DNA of 64,000 nucleotides from Arachidicoccus rhizosphaerae. GTDB taxonomy: Bacteria > Bacteroidota > Bacteroidia > Chitinophagales > Chitinophagaceae. Below the pieces are notes generated by a model. That model saw only the letters and a list, made by a program, of their open reading frames with translations. It did not search any database and was not told the origin of the DNA. Position numbers and translations under genes: made by a program. Shown piece by piece: positions 1-9,024 of the stretch (the stretch's first letter is position 1; the number at the start of each line of letters is the position of its first letter). Location of the stretch: assembly GCF_900107765.1 (NCBI RefSeq), contig NZ_FNQY01000011.1:1-64000 (forward strand), written 5' to 3'.

Positions 1-119
1 TTTTTTTTATTTTTTCTTTTCAGCCCTGTGTTCGCAACTTATTGTAAACCACTTGCTTGCAGAAGAAATTTATGATAAGAGCTGACCGATTCAGTGTTGT
101 CTTTTCCGTTTCGGGATTG

Positions 120-150
120 CAAAGGTAAGCGCTTTTTTTACTCTACCAAA
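120..150 (-). promoter_or_regulatory. Bacteroidota-type promoter firing leftwards out of the window
   Basis: On the minus strand a TTTG (147-150) is followed after exactly 19 bases by TACCTTTG (120-127). This matches the -33/-7 consensus TTTG-N19-TAnnTTTG of the Bacteroidota primary sigma factor. It should drive a minus-strand gene lying left of position 1. The rest of 1-278 holds no open frame that I can support. Confidence 0.6.
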
Positions 151-278
151 CTTATTTTAAAAGTTTTAAAAAACTATTTTTAAAACATCAATGTTTATCA
201 GCATTACAGAAGAAAAATAATTTTATAATGTAGACAGTTAACATCGTTTTTTCCCCCTGAATAGACACTGAAATTTCC

Positions 279-1028
279 TTATCCGACCGCTGTTAGTTTA
301 TACGGATAACGGACCGCCTCCAAAAACAGCCCTTTAGCCGGTGCGGAAAAGTCGGCCTTCGCACAATTTTTCGCTTCAATAATTTCCTTTAACTGGTCTA
401 ACGTTATACTTCCCCTGCTTACTTTCAGCATAGTAGCCACAAGCGCTCTTACCATGCCTCTTAAAAACCGGTTGGCTTCCACCGTAAACACCAGCATATC
501 TCCCTCCATAGCCCAGTGTGCCTGCTCAATACGGCATATATAGGTATGTACCTGGGTATTGCGTTTGGAAAAGGAAGTAAAGTCTTCATACCCCATAATA
601 ACAGCAGCTGCTTGATTTAACAGGTCTAAATCGAGTTTAAAAGGATAATACCAGCCCCGGTCAATCATAAAGGGGTTCTTATAATTATATATATAGTATT
701 TATATTTTCTGCTTAGGGCATCAAATCTACTGTGCGCCTCCTCCTGCATTAAATATATATTGGTAATAGAAATATCTGCCGGAAGAATCGCATTTAGATT
801 ATAAACGTTCTTAGCTGTAATCTGTACATCCGATTCAAAATGGAAAAAGTTCTGTCTTGCATGGACACCTGCGTCAGTCCTGGAAGAGGTCGACAATTCG
901 ATTTCCTGCTTGAATAGAATTTTCATGGCCTGCTCCAGCGCTCCTTGTACCGTCGGTACGCTGGGCTGAACCTGAAACCCATTATAACGGGTTCCCATAT
1001 AAGATAATTCAAGAAAGTATTTTGCCAT
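279..1028 (-). CDS. truA: tRNA pseudouridine(38-40) synthase TruA
   Basis: TruA isomerises uridines 38, 39 and 40 in the anticodon arm of many tRNAs to pseudouridine. The 249-residue product has the usual bacterial length. The catalytic aspartate is D52 in the RTDAGVHA motif, and the conserved N-terminal GTRYNGFQ segment is present. The C-terminal half has the family pattern NRFLRGMVR and continues to a normal end. The gene stands alone on the minus strand. It ends about 130 bp before the promoter of the next leftward gene and is separated from the upstream DUF4476 gene by a terminator. No clear -7 box was found in front of it. Identification is by clear family resemblance. Confidence 0.95.
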   Translation of the reverse strand: MAKYFLELSYMGTRYNGFQVQPSVPTVQGALEQAMKILFKQEIELSTSSRTDAGVHARQNFFHFESDVQITAKNVYNLNAILPADISITNIYLMQEEAHSRFDALSRKYKYYIYNYKNPFMIDRGWYYPFKLDLDLLNQAAAVIMGYEDFTSFSKRNTQVHTYICRIEQAHWAMEGDMLVFTVEANRFLRGMVRALVATMLKVSRGSITLDQLKEIIEAKNCAKADFSAPAKGLFLEAVRYPYKLTAVG

Positions 1029-1120
1029 AACCCTAGTAAGCTGCTTTTATTCTGAATATACGCAAGTTCCCGGCTCTCCAAGCGTCTAGCTGAAAATTGA
1101 CTGACCCGGGAATGGGTTGC

Positions 1121-1156
1121 AAAAAAATAGGATACCTTTTTGAGGGGTATCCTATT
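1121..1156 (-). terminator. Rho-independent terminator of the DUF4476 gene
   Basis: An 11-bp perfect stem (1126-1136 with 1146-1156, 9-base loop) is followed on the minus strand by a run of seven T (complement of 1121-1127). It lies 20 bp after the stop codon of the upstream minus-strand gene and in front of truA. Confidence 0.8.
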
Positions 1157-1175
1157 TCCCTGTTATATTCATTTC

Positions 1176-2660
1176 TTATTGTAAAATCTGTTGAAAACGC
1201 TTTTTAAAATAGCTGTCCAATAGCTGACTTTCCAGTGATGGGAAATTTTGCTTATCGCTTACATGCGAATAAGTATCATGGAATAATGCATATCTGCCCG
1301 CATCGGATAAAAACAAACCACCCAGGGTTTTAACCTGACTGGTCGTAACACATTTACCATCAATATACTTGTCCACAATTGCAATCATATCATTGTCATT
1401 ATTGCGGGCAATCATTTTCTTTTGCATTTTCTGAAAGTCCTTTTCAGAAATCGGGTCACACTGAACGCTGCCAGCTGCGGTCTGAGCCTGGTCTTCCGCA
1501 GGTCGTTCTACATCCGCATCAGCCCGCTGTTTTTTACGCTGACTGCCAGTGGCGGATTCTGTACCCGTATCATCTGCCGTTGATTTATCATAAAAAGGAT
1601 TGTTGACGGCTCCTTTTACTTCAGCATCCTGGTTTTGCTGGTCACTGTTGCCCAGGTCAACAAATCTTTTTTCTTCTCTTTTCTTTTTACGGGCCTCTTT
1701 TCTGGCGGCAGCAGCTGCGCTGGCGCCTTCTACATTAAAACTATCCTCTTCGGTATTGGCAAATAAAGCCAGAGACTCCTTTTTTGAAATAGGTGTTGGG
1801 GCTACCCCAGTGGTTTTCTGCTCATCGGCTGTTTCAGCAGTAGGGGGTACCAGGATGTCAACGGTATCCGTGGAACGGCTGTTGAACATGACAAAAGTCA
1901 TGGAAGTCCCTTTCTTGGTACGTTGCTGACCGGCCTTTATGACACCATAAGTCTTAGACAGATCTGAGGCCGAATTTTCAGCAGGCTTCAGATGCTCTTC
2001 CGGAACTGCCTGAGCGATGGCTTTACTGTCTTCAACCGGATTATTCCCAAAATCTTCTACCTGTGTAGAGGTTTTTTCTTCTTTATTTGCAAGTGTAGCC
2101 TTCGGCGTTTCTTTAGGCAGCGCAAGGGTCGGGTCATTGGCTGCATCCGAGAGCATTGCACTAAAAGCATTATTGCTCGCGGCATCCGCTGCCTTGGCTT
2201 TGGTATCTGCTGCCTTGGAGTTAACATCCTTTACGGCATCATCCGCCTTGGCACTGGCCACATCATATTGATCCTCAATAGTCGTCTGGCTGCTAGAGGC
2301 GATAAACTCTTTGGACTGCAGATTCAGCAATCCTAAATTACCGTTATCCCCCTGTTGTAAAGAATAGCCCGCATCAGCTCCTTTAACCACACACGTGAAG
2401 TTTTGCTCTGGCGTCTGAGCCTGCGGAAATCCGATTCTCAGATCATAGGACCCATCTTTTAATTTAGGTATAATTAAATATCCGATGGAAGAAGAACTAT
2501 AGACCTTTTTGTTTAATATGACATAAAAAGGTTGTTTCGCCTTAGCCTGAATATAGATAAAGTGATTATTATCAGGATCCTGCGCTTTGGTTTGAGTGGT
2601 AAAAACCAGTACAGCCATGCACAGGAAAAGTAGTATCCGTTTGATAAATTGACGCGTCAT
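1176..2660 (-). CDS. Secreted DUF4476-domain protein
   Basis: A 494-residue protein of unknown function. It starts with a hydrophobic signal peptide (about residues 8-26, ending near TQTKAQ), so it is exported. The middle (about 120-390) is low-complexity, rich in Ala, Lys, Asp and Glu, and probably disordered. The last 90 residues, with CDPISEKDFQKMQKKM and the closing helical part, resemble the DUF4476 domain found in many Bacteroidota secreted proteins, often attached to variable N-terminal regions. A TAATTTTG -7 box sits just upstream and a strong terminator follows, so it is probably a single-gene unit. Function unknown; the domain call is from memory of the family pattern. Confidence 0.8.
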   Translation of the reverse strand: MTRQFIKRILLFLCMAVLVFTTQTKAQDPDNNHFIYIQAKAKQPFYVILNKKVYSSSSIGYLIIPKLKDGSYDLRIGFPQAQTPEQNFTCVVKGADAGYSLQQGDNGNLGLLNLQSKEFIASSSQTTIEDQYDVASAKADDAVKDVNSKAADTKAKAADAASNNAFSAMLSDAANDPTLALPKETPKATLANKEEKTSTQVEDFGNNPVEDSKAIAQAVPEEHLKPAENSASDLSKTYGVIKAGQQRTKKGTSMTFVMFNSRSTDTVDILVPPTAETADEQKTTGVAPTPISKKESLALFANTEEDSFNVEGASAAAAARKEARKKKREEKRFVDLGNSDQQNQDAEVKGAVNNPFYDKSTADDTGTESATGSQRKKQRADADVERPAEDQAQTAAGSVQCDPISEKDFQKMQKKMIARNNDNDMIAIVDKYIDGKCVTTSQVKTLGGLFLSDAGRYALFHDTYSHVSDKQNFPSLESQLLDSYFKKRFQQILQ

Positions 2661-2683
2661 TTAATAATTATATGATTTCCGAA

Positions 2684-2717
2684 CAAAATTAATAGCTAAA
2701 AGCGGTTACATAACAAA
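2684..2717 (-). promoter_or_regulatory. Probable promoter of the DUF4476 gene
   Basis: Minus strand: TTTG (2714-2717), 22-base spacer, TAATTTTG (2684-2691). The -7 box matches TAnnTTTG exactly; the spacer is at the long end of the accepted range. Transcription would start about 15-20 bases before the ATG at 2660. Confidence 0.45.
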
Positions 2718-2744
2718 ACTTATGCTAAAAATTGAATCTTTTGT

Positions 2745-3398
2745 CTAGTGTTGCAGTTTCTCCCCAAATGCAAGATCACCCGCATCCCCCAGTCCGGGTA
2801 TTATATATCCATTCTCATCCAGCGTTTCATCAATATCTCCGCACCAGAGATTCAGCTCTTCGCCTATGGCATCTTGCAGATACTCAATACCTTGTCTGCT
2901 TGCAATGGCGGCTATAATATAAGTTTTGGCGGGTTTTCCCAGATGCTGCAATGCCACAATGGTTTTGGCCAGCGAAGTGCCGGTAGCCAGCATGGGGTCA
3001 GAAATGATTAAAATCCGGTCCTGTATGGAGGGGCTGCTGACATAATCCAGTACAATATCAAAGCCGCCATCTTCCCGGTGCTTTCTATAAGCAGACACAA
3101 AGGTATTATCCGCCTTGTCAAAATAATTAAGCACCCCCTGGTGCATCGCCAGTCCGGCCCTTAAAATAGTAGCGATGATGGGTTGCTCTTCTAAAACCTT
3201 ACTGCCATGTACCCCCAGCGGCGTCTGAACCTCCCGGGTCACCCAGGGCAGTTCTTTACTGATTTCATAGGCTGCCACCTCTCCGATCCTTTCCAGGTTC
3301 CGGCGGAACCGTAAACGGTCTGACTGCACCTGAACATCACGTAACTCACTGACCCAATTGGATATAAGGGAATGCTCCTCACTTAGATTTCTTATCAT
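2745..3398 (-). CDS. upp: Uracil phosphoribosyltransferase
   Basis: Upp converts uracil and PRPP to UMP in pyrimidine salvage. The 217-residue product is of standard length. It carries the PRPP-binding loop SDPMLATGTS (residues 133-142), the RAG segment near 80-82 and the uracil-binding C-terminal GDAGDLAFG motif. It is divergent from anmK, with a 99-bp shared upstream region. Only a poor -7 match (TATCTTAG) is visible on its own side. No neighbouring pyrimidine gene is present, so salvage is its only inferred role. Assignment is by clear motif match. Confidence 0.95.
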   Translation of the reverse strand: MIRNLSEEHSLISNWVSELRDVQVQSDRLRFRRNLERIGEVAAYEISKELPWVTREVQTPLGVHGSKVLEEQPIIATILRAGLAMHQGVLNYFDKADNTFVSAYRKHREDGGFDIVLDYVSSPSIQDRILIISDPMLATGTSLAKTIVALQHLGKPAKTYIIAAIASRQGIEYLQDAIGEELNLWCGDIDETLDENGYIIPGLGDAGDLAFGEKLQH

Positions 3399-3436
3399 GT
3401 TGCTAAGATAATTGATATTTACGAATTACAGTTTTC

Positions 3437-3466
3437 TTGGCCATAGTTCCTAGTTGACTATCTTTG
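3437..3466 (+). promoter_or_regulatory. Promoter of anmK
   Basis: TTG (3437-3439), 19-base spacer, TATCTTTG (3459-3466): a good match to the Bacteroidota -33/-7 consensus. It lies 31 bp before the anmK ATG. Confidence 0.65.
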
Positions 3467-3497
3467 CCACTTACATAAACAGATTAATAATATATAT

Positions 3498-4622
3498 ATG
3501 GTTTATAGAGCAATAGGGCTCATGAGCGGGTCTTCTCTGGACGGGTTGGATATGGCGTTTGTCTCCTTTGAAGAAATCAGGGGCAAATGGTCTTTCGACC
3601 TCAGACATCAACAATGCGTGGACTATCCTGAAGAACTTAAGGCACAGTTAGCCGCAGCAGCCAGTCTCACACCCAGAGATTTTATCCAGCTTGACCATGA
3701 CCTGGGTGTCTTTACCGGCACCGCCGTAAAGAATTTTATTGAAGCGCATACCCTGGACCATCAGGTTCAGTTAATTGTAAATCACGGGCATACTATTTTT
3801 CATGATCCGGCAAAAGGCATTACCACACAGATTGGCTCCTCAGCTGCCATTGCAGCCATTAATTCTATTAATGTCATCGGTCAGCTCAGAAGTCTGGATG
3901 TGGCCCTCGGCGGTCAGGGAGCACCTCTGGTGCCAATGGGAGAAAAACACCTGTTTTCTGACTACAGTTGTTTTTTAAACCTGGGAGGCATTGCAAATAT
4001 TGCTTTTAATCCCAGTATTCAGGAGCAACAGGATCTGTCGTCCGGAGCTTCGCTCCAGGCATTTGATGTCACAGTCTGCAATCAGGCCCTGAACTACCTG
4101 GCTGGTCTTCAGGGACAGGCTTATGATAAAGATGGCCAAACCGCCGCTTCAGGCAAGACGGACACTTCGCTGCTCACGGCCTTAAACAAACTATCTTATT
4201 TTGCGAATCCGGCGCCCAAAAGCCTGGCCAATCAATTCTTTACTGAAATTATTCGCCCCATGCTGGATAATGCCCAGCTATCCGTAGCAGACAAATTAAA
4301 TACAGTGGTAGCACATATTGCCGGACAAATCGCCTATGCGGCCGGAAGTTTTTTACCCAACTGGAACACGGAAGATAAAAAGATATTTATTACAGGCGGA
4401 GGCGCACATAATACCTATTTAGTATCCCGTATTGCGGCAGCGCTGGCACCTTATGGCATACAGACCAGTTTACCTGAAAACCCGATTATAGACTTTAAAG
4501 AAGCCATTATCATGGGCTTTCTGGGCGTACTCCGCTGGCGGGAAGAGAATACAGTCCTCGCAAATACCGGGGCCTCCAGGCCCAGTATCGGTGGCGCTGT
4601 CTGGATTGGCCAGACCTATTAA
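3498..4622 (+). CDS. anmK: Anhydro-N-acetylmuramic acid kinase
   Basis: AnmK hydrolyses and phosphorylates 1,6-anhydro-N-acetylmuramic acid to MurNAc-6-phosphate during cell-wall recycling. The 374-residue protein is of normal length and begins with the family's ATP-binding signature, here MSGSSLDGLD (residues 9-18). Further hallmarks are NHGHTIFHDP near residue 93-102, GGQGAPLVP near 138 and FITGGGAHN near 297. It has its own promoter, and the Gfo/Idh oxidoreductase follows 73 bp later. No murQ or other recycling partner occurs in the window. The GH84 enzyme at 9.0 kb also handles N-acetylated amino sugars, but any link is only suggestive. Confidence 0.95.
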   Translation: MVYRAIGLMSGSSLDGLDMAFVSFEEIRGKWSFDLRHQQCVDYPEELKAQLAAAASLTPRDFIQLDHDLGVFTGTAVKNFIEAHTLDHQVQLIVNHGHTIFHDPAKGITTQIGSSAAIAAINSINVIGQLRSLDVALGGQGAPLVPMGEKHLFSDYSCFLNLGGIANIAFNPSIQEQQDLSSGASLQAFDVTVCNQALNYLAGLQGQAYDKDGQTAASGKTDTSLLTALNKLSYFANPAPKSLANQFFTEIIRPMLDNAQLSVADKLNTVVAHIAGQIAYAAGSFLPNWNTEDKKIFITGGGAHNTYLVSRIAAALAPYGIQTSLPENPIIDFKEAIIMGFLGVLRWREENTVLANTGASRPSIGGAVWIGQTY

Positions 4623-4695
4623 TGACCTTTTTATCCAAATAGCTAAAAAGGTGTTGCACGAGACCTCCCATTAAGGACACATAAACAAGATACCT

Positions 4696-5736
4696 ATGCA
4701 GGAAAAAATCTACAATTGGGGCATTTTAGGTCCTGGAAAAATCGCCAAAAAATTTGCGGAAGCCTTACAGCATCCAACAGTCTCCAGGCGTTGTAAGTTA
4801 TACGGCGTCGCCTCCAGGGATCTGGAGCGGGCGGTGGACTTCGCCGAAACGTTTAAAGCTGAGAAAGCATATGGAGGTTATGAACAATTGATTCAGGATC
4901 CGGAGGTAGATATCATCTATATCGCTACACCACATGCTTTTCATTTTGAACTGGCAATGGCCTGCATCCTAAACCATAAACATGTACTGGTGGAAAAGCC
5001 CATGTCCTTAAACCGGGAGCAGACTCATTTTTTAGTAGAGAAGGCCATTGAACACAACACCTTTTTAATGGAAGCGCTCTGGACCCGCTTTCTGCCTATG
5101 ACGGAGTCCATCCTGGACGATATAAAACATAATAAACTAGGCGATATCCGCTTTATCAAATCCGATTTTGGATTCCCGGCCCCCAATGTCCCATCAGGAA
5201 GACTCTTTAATCCCAGGCTCGGAGGAGGCTCCATCCTGGACGTTGGTATCTACCCGCTCTTTTTATGTTTATTAATCCTGGGGGATTTTACTGAAGCAGT
5301 GATTACCGGAACCTTATCCGATCAGCACATAGATCTGAACTGCCAGGCGGTTTTAAAATACAAGAATGGAGCAACAGCCTTGATTGCCTCCGCTATTGAC
5401 ACCCAACTTCCGATAACCACCGAGATTACCGGAACCAAAGGGCAAATCCGTATCCCATGCCCATGGTATAAAAACGATCATTATTATTTAAAAACAACAC
5501 AGAACGATCACTCGGAAAAAGTCCAGCTGCCGGCCCATACCAACGGATTTGAATATGAGATCCTTGAAGTCATCGACTGTCTGGATAAAGGTTTAATCCA
5601 TAGCGCTAAATGGGAAACTGCAGCCAGCATGATACTCGCCGAACAAATGGATAGACTTTTGGAGAAATTAGCTGTTAAACACCCCTATACCTGCCATCCA
5701 TTTAGTGATCGGCTTAATACTCCACCCCGGATATAG
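4696..5736 (+). CDS. Gfo/Idh/MocA family NAD(P)-dependent oxidoreductase
   Basis: A soluble 346-residue dehydrogenase of the Gfo/Idh/MocA family, which oxidises sugars, inositols or dihydrodiols. The N-terminal Rossmann nucleotide-binding segment is GILGPGKIAKKFAEAL (residues 9-24). The conserved EKP motif, whose lysine takes part in catalysis and cofactor binding, is at 100-102. The C-terminal half has the typical GGGSILDVGIYPL segment around residues 175-190. The sequence resembles the trans-1,2-dihydrobenzene-1,2-diol dehydrogenase-like branch, but the substrate cannot be read from the sequence. It follows anmK on the same strand and may be cotranscribed with it. Confidence 0.85.
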   Translation: MQEKIYNWGILGPGKIAKKFAEALQHPTVSRRCKLYGVASRDLERAVDFAETFKAEKAYGGYEQLIQDPEVDIIYIATPHAFHFELAMACILNHKHVLVEKPMSLNREQTHFLVEKAIEHNTFLMEALWTRFLPMTESILDDIKHNKLGDIRFIKSDFGFPAPNVPSGRLFNPRLGGGSILDVGIYPLFLCLLILGDFTEAVITGTLSDQHIDLNCQAVLKYKNGATALIASAIDTQLPITTEITGTKGQIRIPCPWYKNDHYYLKTTQNDHSEKVQLPAHTNGFEYEILEVIDCLDKGLIHSAKWETAASMILAEQMDRLLEKLAVKHPYTCHPFSDRLNTPPRI

Positions 5737-5843
5737 CTACAAATTACCCCAATATGGCTACGTCCGTCTTAACTTGCTGAGTGACCTTTGTGTTCTGATT
5801 CAAGCAATCAGGTATTTATAATTTTAAATAAATAGGCAACATC

Positions 5844-6716
5844 ATGACACAAAACCGTCAACAGCAGCAAAAGCAGGATCAGGCGTCCACAAAAAGGCAG
5901 CCTAAGACCTGGTTTATCACAGGAAGTTCAAGAGGATTTGGCCGCATCTGGGCGCAGGCGGCCTTGGAAAGGGGCGACAAAGTAGCCGCTACGGCCAGAA
6001 ATATCCAGGCACTGGCCCACTTAAAAGAAAAATACGGGCAGCAGGTACTGACACTGATCCTGGACGTCACCCAGCCAGACCAGATAAAAGCGGCAGTCAA
6101 GGCGGCCTTTGACTATTTCGGGCAGGTGGATATCATCATTAATAATGCCGGCTACGGCCTGGTAGGCACCGTGGAGGAGTCTGATCCAAAAGATATCCGC
6201 AGACTCTATGAAACCAATATCATGGGACCCATCCAGGTGATCCAGGAAGTAATGCCTTACCTTCGTAAACAAGGTAGCGGGCATATACTGGGTGTTTCCA
6301 GCGGTTTAGGCCACCTGGCTTACCCCCTGATTGGCTATTACTGTTCTTCTAAATGGGCATTTGAAGCCATCCACGAAAGTCTGGCCAAAGAAATCAAGGC
6401 CTTTGGCATCAAGGTCACCATTATAGAACCGGGGGCCTACCAAACCGAGTTTGGCAGCCCCGGTTCTATTCAACAAACGACCTTCATGGATATCTATGCC
6501 CCGCTCAGGCAGCAGGTCATCACACAGTTATCCACCATGGAACAAGGCAATCCGCATGTCACACCGGCTGCGGTATTTGCCGTAGTAGACAGTCCATTGC
6601 CACCACTTCGGATGAATCTAGGCTCGGGCAATTTACCTGAGGTGAAGGCCGCTTATAAAGAGCGCATGGATCTGTGGGAGGAGTGGGCTACTATTTCCAA
6701 TAGTGTGCAATCGTAA
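5844..6716 (+). CDS. SDR-family oxidoreductase
   Basis: A classical short-chain dehydrogenase/reductase of 290 residues with an extra polar, Gln-rich N-terminus (residues 1-20). The cofactor motif is TGSSRGFG (26-33), NNAG is at 100-103, and the catalytic Tyr166 and Lys170 are in YCSSK. The GFGR form and the length place it among the many SDRs annotated as ketoreductases acting on small carbonyl compounds; the substrate is unknown. The AraC-type regulator begins 50 bp downstream on the same strand. An SDR/AraC pairing is common and suggests that the regulator controls this gene. Confidence 0.85.
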   Translation: MTQNRQQQQKQDQASTKRQPKTWFITGSSRGFGRIWAQAALERGDKVAATARNIQALAHLKEKYGQQVLTLILDVTQPDQIKAAVKAAFDYFGQVDIIINNAGYGLVGTVEESDPKDIRRLYETNIMGPIQVIQEVMPYLRKQGSGHILGVSSGLGHLAYPLIGYYCSSKWAFEAIHESLAKEIKAFGIKVTIIEPGAYQTEFGSPGSIQQTTFMDIYAPLRQQVITQLSTMEQGNPHVTPAAVFAVVDSPLPPLRMNLGSGNLPEVKAAYKERMDLWEEWATISNSVQS

Positions 6717-6766
6717 AGGTTGTTCCATAGATAAACAACCTTGGTTTTAAAGAAAATCAGCAATAT

Positions 6767-7732
6767 ATGCAAAAAAGCAAACAGCAGCCCGCTTCATACG
6801 GCACGTTATCAGAGGCGCTGGCCAGTTCGGGATTTCCTGCGCCCCAGCATCCGCTGATTACCCTGATCAATGCGGTAGATAACCATTATGACGCGGTGCC
6901 GCCACCGCATAGGCAGATGTTGAGCTTTTATAAGATCTCCTACCGGATCAATGTCGGTGGCACACTTGCCTATGGCAGAACACGGTTTGATTACCTGGAA
7001 GGCGGTTTATTTTTTGCCTCCCCCAGACAAATGATTGGCTCAGATCTCCATACCGAAGAAAACACAGATCTCAGGCAGGCTCCTGAAATGGGCGGCTGTT
7101 TAACGGGGCAGATAACCCTATTAATTCATCCGGATTTTCTGATTGGCTACCCGCTGGCTCAGAAAATAAAGCAGTTTAATTTCTTCTCTTACACCGTCAA
7201 TGAAGCGTTGTTATTATCTGAAAAAGAAAAAGGGATTATCCTGGCTTTACTCAGAAACATAGAAGAGGAGCTAAACCGGCCGCTGGATGAGATCAGTCAG
7301 GATATTATCATCTCTCAACTTGAACTATTTTTTAGCTATGCGCAAAGGTTCTACAAGCGGCAATTTATAACGAGAAAAACGCTCAGCAAATCCATTATTG
7401 AAAAAATGGACCAGATGCTGAGCCAGTATTTTGATTTTGATAAAGCAAACTCCCTGAATAAGGGCCTTCCTTCTGTCCAATATCTAGCCAGCGAGTTAAA
7501 CTTATCTTCCGGTTATTTAAGTGACCTGGTTAAAAATACCACGGGGCTCAGTGCACAGGGATATATCCATGAGGTACTCCTTGAAAAAGCCAAGGAACAG
7601 TTACTGGCTACAGAACATACCATTAGTGAGATTGCCTACTATTTAGGTTTTGAGCATCCGCAGTCCTTCAGTAAGTTTTTTAAATCAAAGACCCGGCAGT
7701 CGCCAATGGCTTTCAGGAATACTTATCATTAA
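6767..7732 (+). CDS. AraC-family transcriptional regulator
   Basis: A 321-residue DNA-binding regulator. The C-terminal 100 residues form the double helix-turn-helix of the AraC/XylS family: YLASELNLSSGYLSDLVK is the first HTH, and ISEIAYYLGFEHPQSFSKFFK is the highly conserved second one. The N-terminal 200 residues form a cupin-like ligand-sensing domain of the type found in Bacteroidota regulators that begin near SFYKISYRI and GRTRFDYLEG. It lies immediately after the SDR gene and probably regulates it. A hairpin with a T-run follows at 7805-7842. The inducer is unknown. Confidence 0.9.
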   Translation: MQKSKQQPASYGTLSEALASSGFPAPQHPLITLINAVDNHYDAVPPPHRQMLSFYKISYRINVGGTLAYGRTRFDYLEGGLFFASPRQMIGSDLHTEENTDLRQAPEMGGCLTGQITLLIHPDFLIGYPLAQKIKQFNFFSYTVNEALLLSEKEKGIILALLRNIEEELNRPLDEISQDIIISQLELFFSYAQRFYKRQFITRKTLSKSIIEKMDQMLSQYFDFDKANSLNKGLPSVQYLASELNLSSGYLSDLVKNTTGLSAQGYIHEVLLEKAKEQLLATEHTISEIAYYLGFEHPQSFSKFFKSKTRQSPMAFRNTYH

Positions 7733-7804
7733 ACCAGCGCTCCGATAAAACCGCTTATTTTAGCGAGATTTTCAGCCCTTTTGCTGACTGAATACTTAAT
7801 TTTG

Positions 7805-7842
7805 GTGCTTAAGGCTCTATAAAAGGCCTTAGGCACTTTTTT
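7805..7842 (+). terminator. Hairpin with T-run ending exactly at the next start codon
   Basis: An 11-bp stem with one G-T wobble (7805-7815 with 7826-7836) is followed by TTTTTT (7837-7842). It has the form of a Rho-independent terminator for the SDR-AraC unit. The T-run ends directly before the ATG of the next gene at 7843, so it could also act as a leader attenuator. A TAATTTTG box (7797-7804) lies just before it. Confidence 0.6.
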
Positions 7843-8901
7843 ATGATGCTCATCAAACAGTTTGGACAGGCACCGATAGGAAACAGATTAAAAAAACTGC
7901 AGGCCTCTGCCCATTACGATACGAAGACCGGTACTTTTTTAAATATCCATGAAACACCTACCCTGACAGAAGGCTATTCCATGAGTCAGGTGATGTACAA
8001 TTTTCTATTTAAAAAACATCCCCGGGTAAACCCCAGTCAGCCTATCCCCGTGATAAAAACTGATATAACGTCGCTGGATCTGACACAAAACCTGTTAATC
8101 TGGTTTGGGCACTCCTCCTATTACTTCCAATTAAACGGGCAGCGCTTCCTGGTAGACCCGGTTTTCAGTGGAAATGCCTCTCCCATACCAGGTTCCAATA
8201 AACCCTTTAAGGGAACAAAAATATACAGCGCCCAGGATATGCCGGTTATCGATTATCTCGTCATCACCCATGACCATTATGATCACCTGGACTACCCGAC
8301 CATCCTGCAACTGCAATCAAAAGTTAAGAAGGTTATCTGCGGCCTTGGTGTAGGCCAGCATTTTCTATACTGGGGCTACGGCCTGCAACAGCTCATAGAA
8401 TTAGATTGGCACCAAAAATTAAACTTAGCCAACCTGACCGAACTTTATACGGCCCCGGCCCGCCATTTTTCCGGCAGAGGCTTTAAGCGCAATAATACAC
8501 TTTGGCTCTCCTTTGTGCTGACTACGCCCTCTTTTAAGCTATATCTGGGTGGCGACAGCGGTTATGACAGTCATTTTAAAGAATTGGGCGAGAAGTTCCA
8601 GGGATTTGATCTGGTTTTGCTGGATAACGGTCAGTATAATCCCGCCTGGCAGGCCATCCATATGCTGCCTTATGAAACCTTGCAAGCAGCCCATGATCTA
8701 AAAACCAAAAGGCTGATGCCCGTACATAACTCCAAATTTAAATTATCAGTGCACCCCTGGGATGAACCTTTACAGACAATCAGCGCTTTAAATGCTGCGG
8801 GTAGCCAGCCACTTCCCCTGGTCACTCCCACAATCGGAGAAATTGTATGGCTGGACCAGCCAGACCAACCCTTCCAGCACTGGTGGGAACAGCTGGAATA
8901 A
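7843..8901 (+). CDS. MBL-fold metallo-hydrolase (NAPE-PLD-like)
   Basis: A 352-residue member of the metallo-beta-lactamase superfamily in the branch related to N-acyl-phosphatidylethanolamine phospholipase D and UlaG-like enzymes. The metal-binding HxHxDH motif is HDHYDH (H143, H145, D147, H148). Further ligands are expected in the GDSGYDSHF and MPVHNSKF segments. There is no signal peptide, so the protein is cytoplasmic. The N-terminal pattern GNRLKKLQASAHYDTKTGTF fits the family start, which supports a start at 7843 or 7846 even though a terminator hairpin abuts it. The substrate is unknown; bacterial homologues may cleave phospholipid-like phosphodiesters. Confidence 0.8.
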   Translation: MMLIKQFGQAPIGNRLKKLQASAHYDTKTGTFLNIHETPTLTEGYSMSQVMYNFLFKKHPRVNPSQPIPVIKTDITSLDLTQNLLIWFGHSSYYFQLNGQRFLVDPVFSGNASPIPGSNKPFKGTKIYSAQDMPVIDYLVITHDHYDHLDYPTILQLQSKVKKVICGLGVGQHFLYWGYGLQQLIELDWHQKLNLANLTELYTAPARHFSGRGFKRNNTLWLSFVLTTPSFKLYLGGDSGYDSHFKELGEKFQGFDLVLLDNGQYNPAWQAIHMLPYETLQAAHDLKTKRLMPVHNSKFKLSVHPWDEPLQTISALNAAGSQPLPLVTPTIGEIVWLDQPDQPFQHWWEQLE

Positions 8902-9024
8902 TGCAGCCCACATTCCGGCCTGCCTTCAAACAGACAGCAGGAACCATTCCAAAAATATCCCTCAGTACTTTCCAGGCAATACAAGACTATACAACATACT
9001 TTAAGAAAAAGACATAGACAAAAC

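Noticed and set aside
1379-2336. Several plus-strand open frames of 75-114 codons inside 1.4-2.3 kb
   Set aside because: They are antisense to the low-complexity middle of the DUF4476 protein and have no family resemblance.
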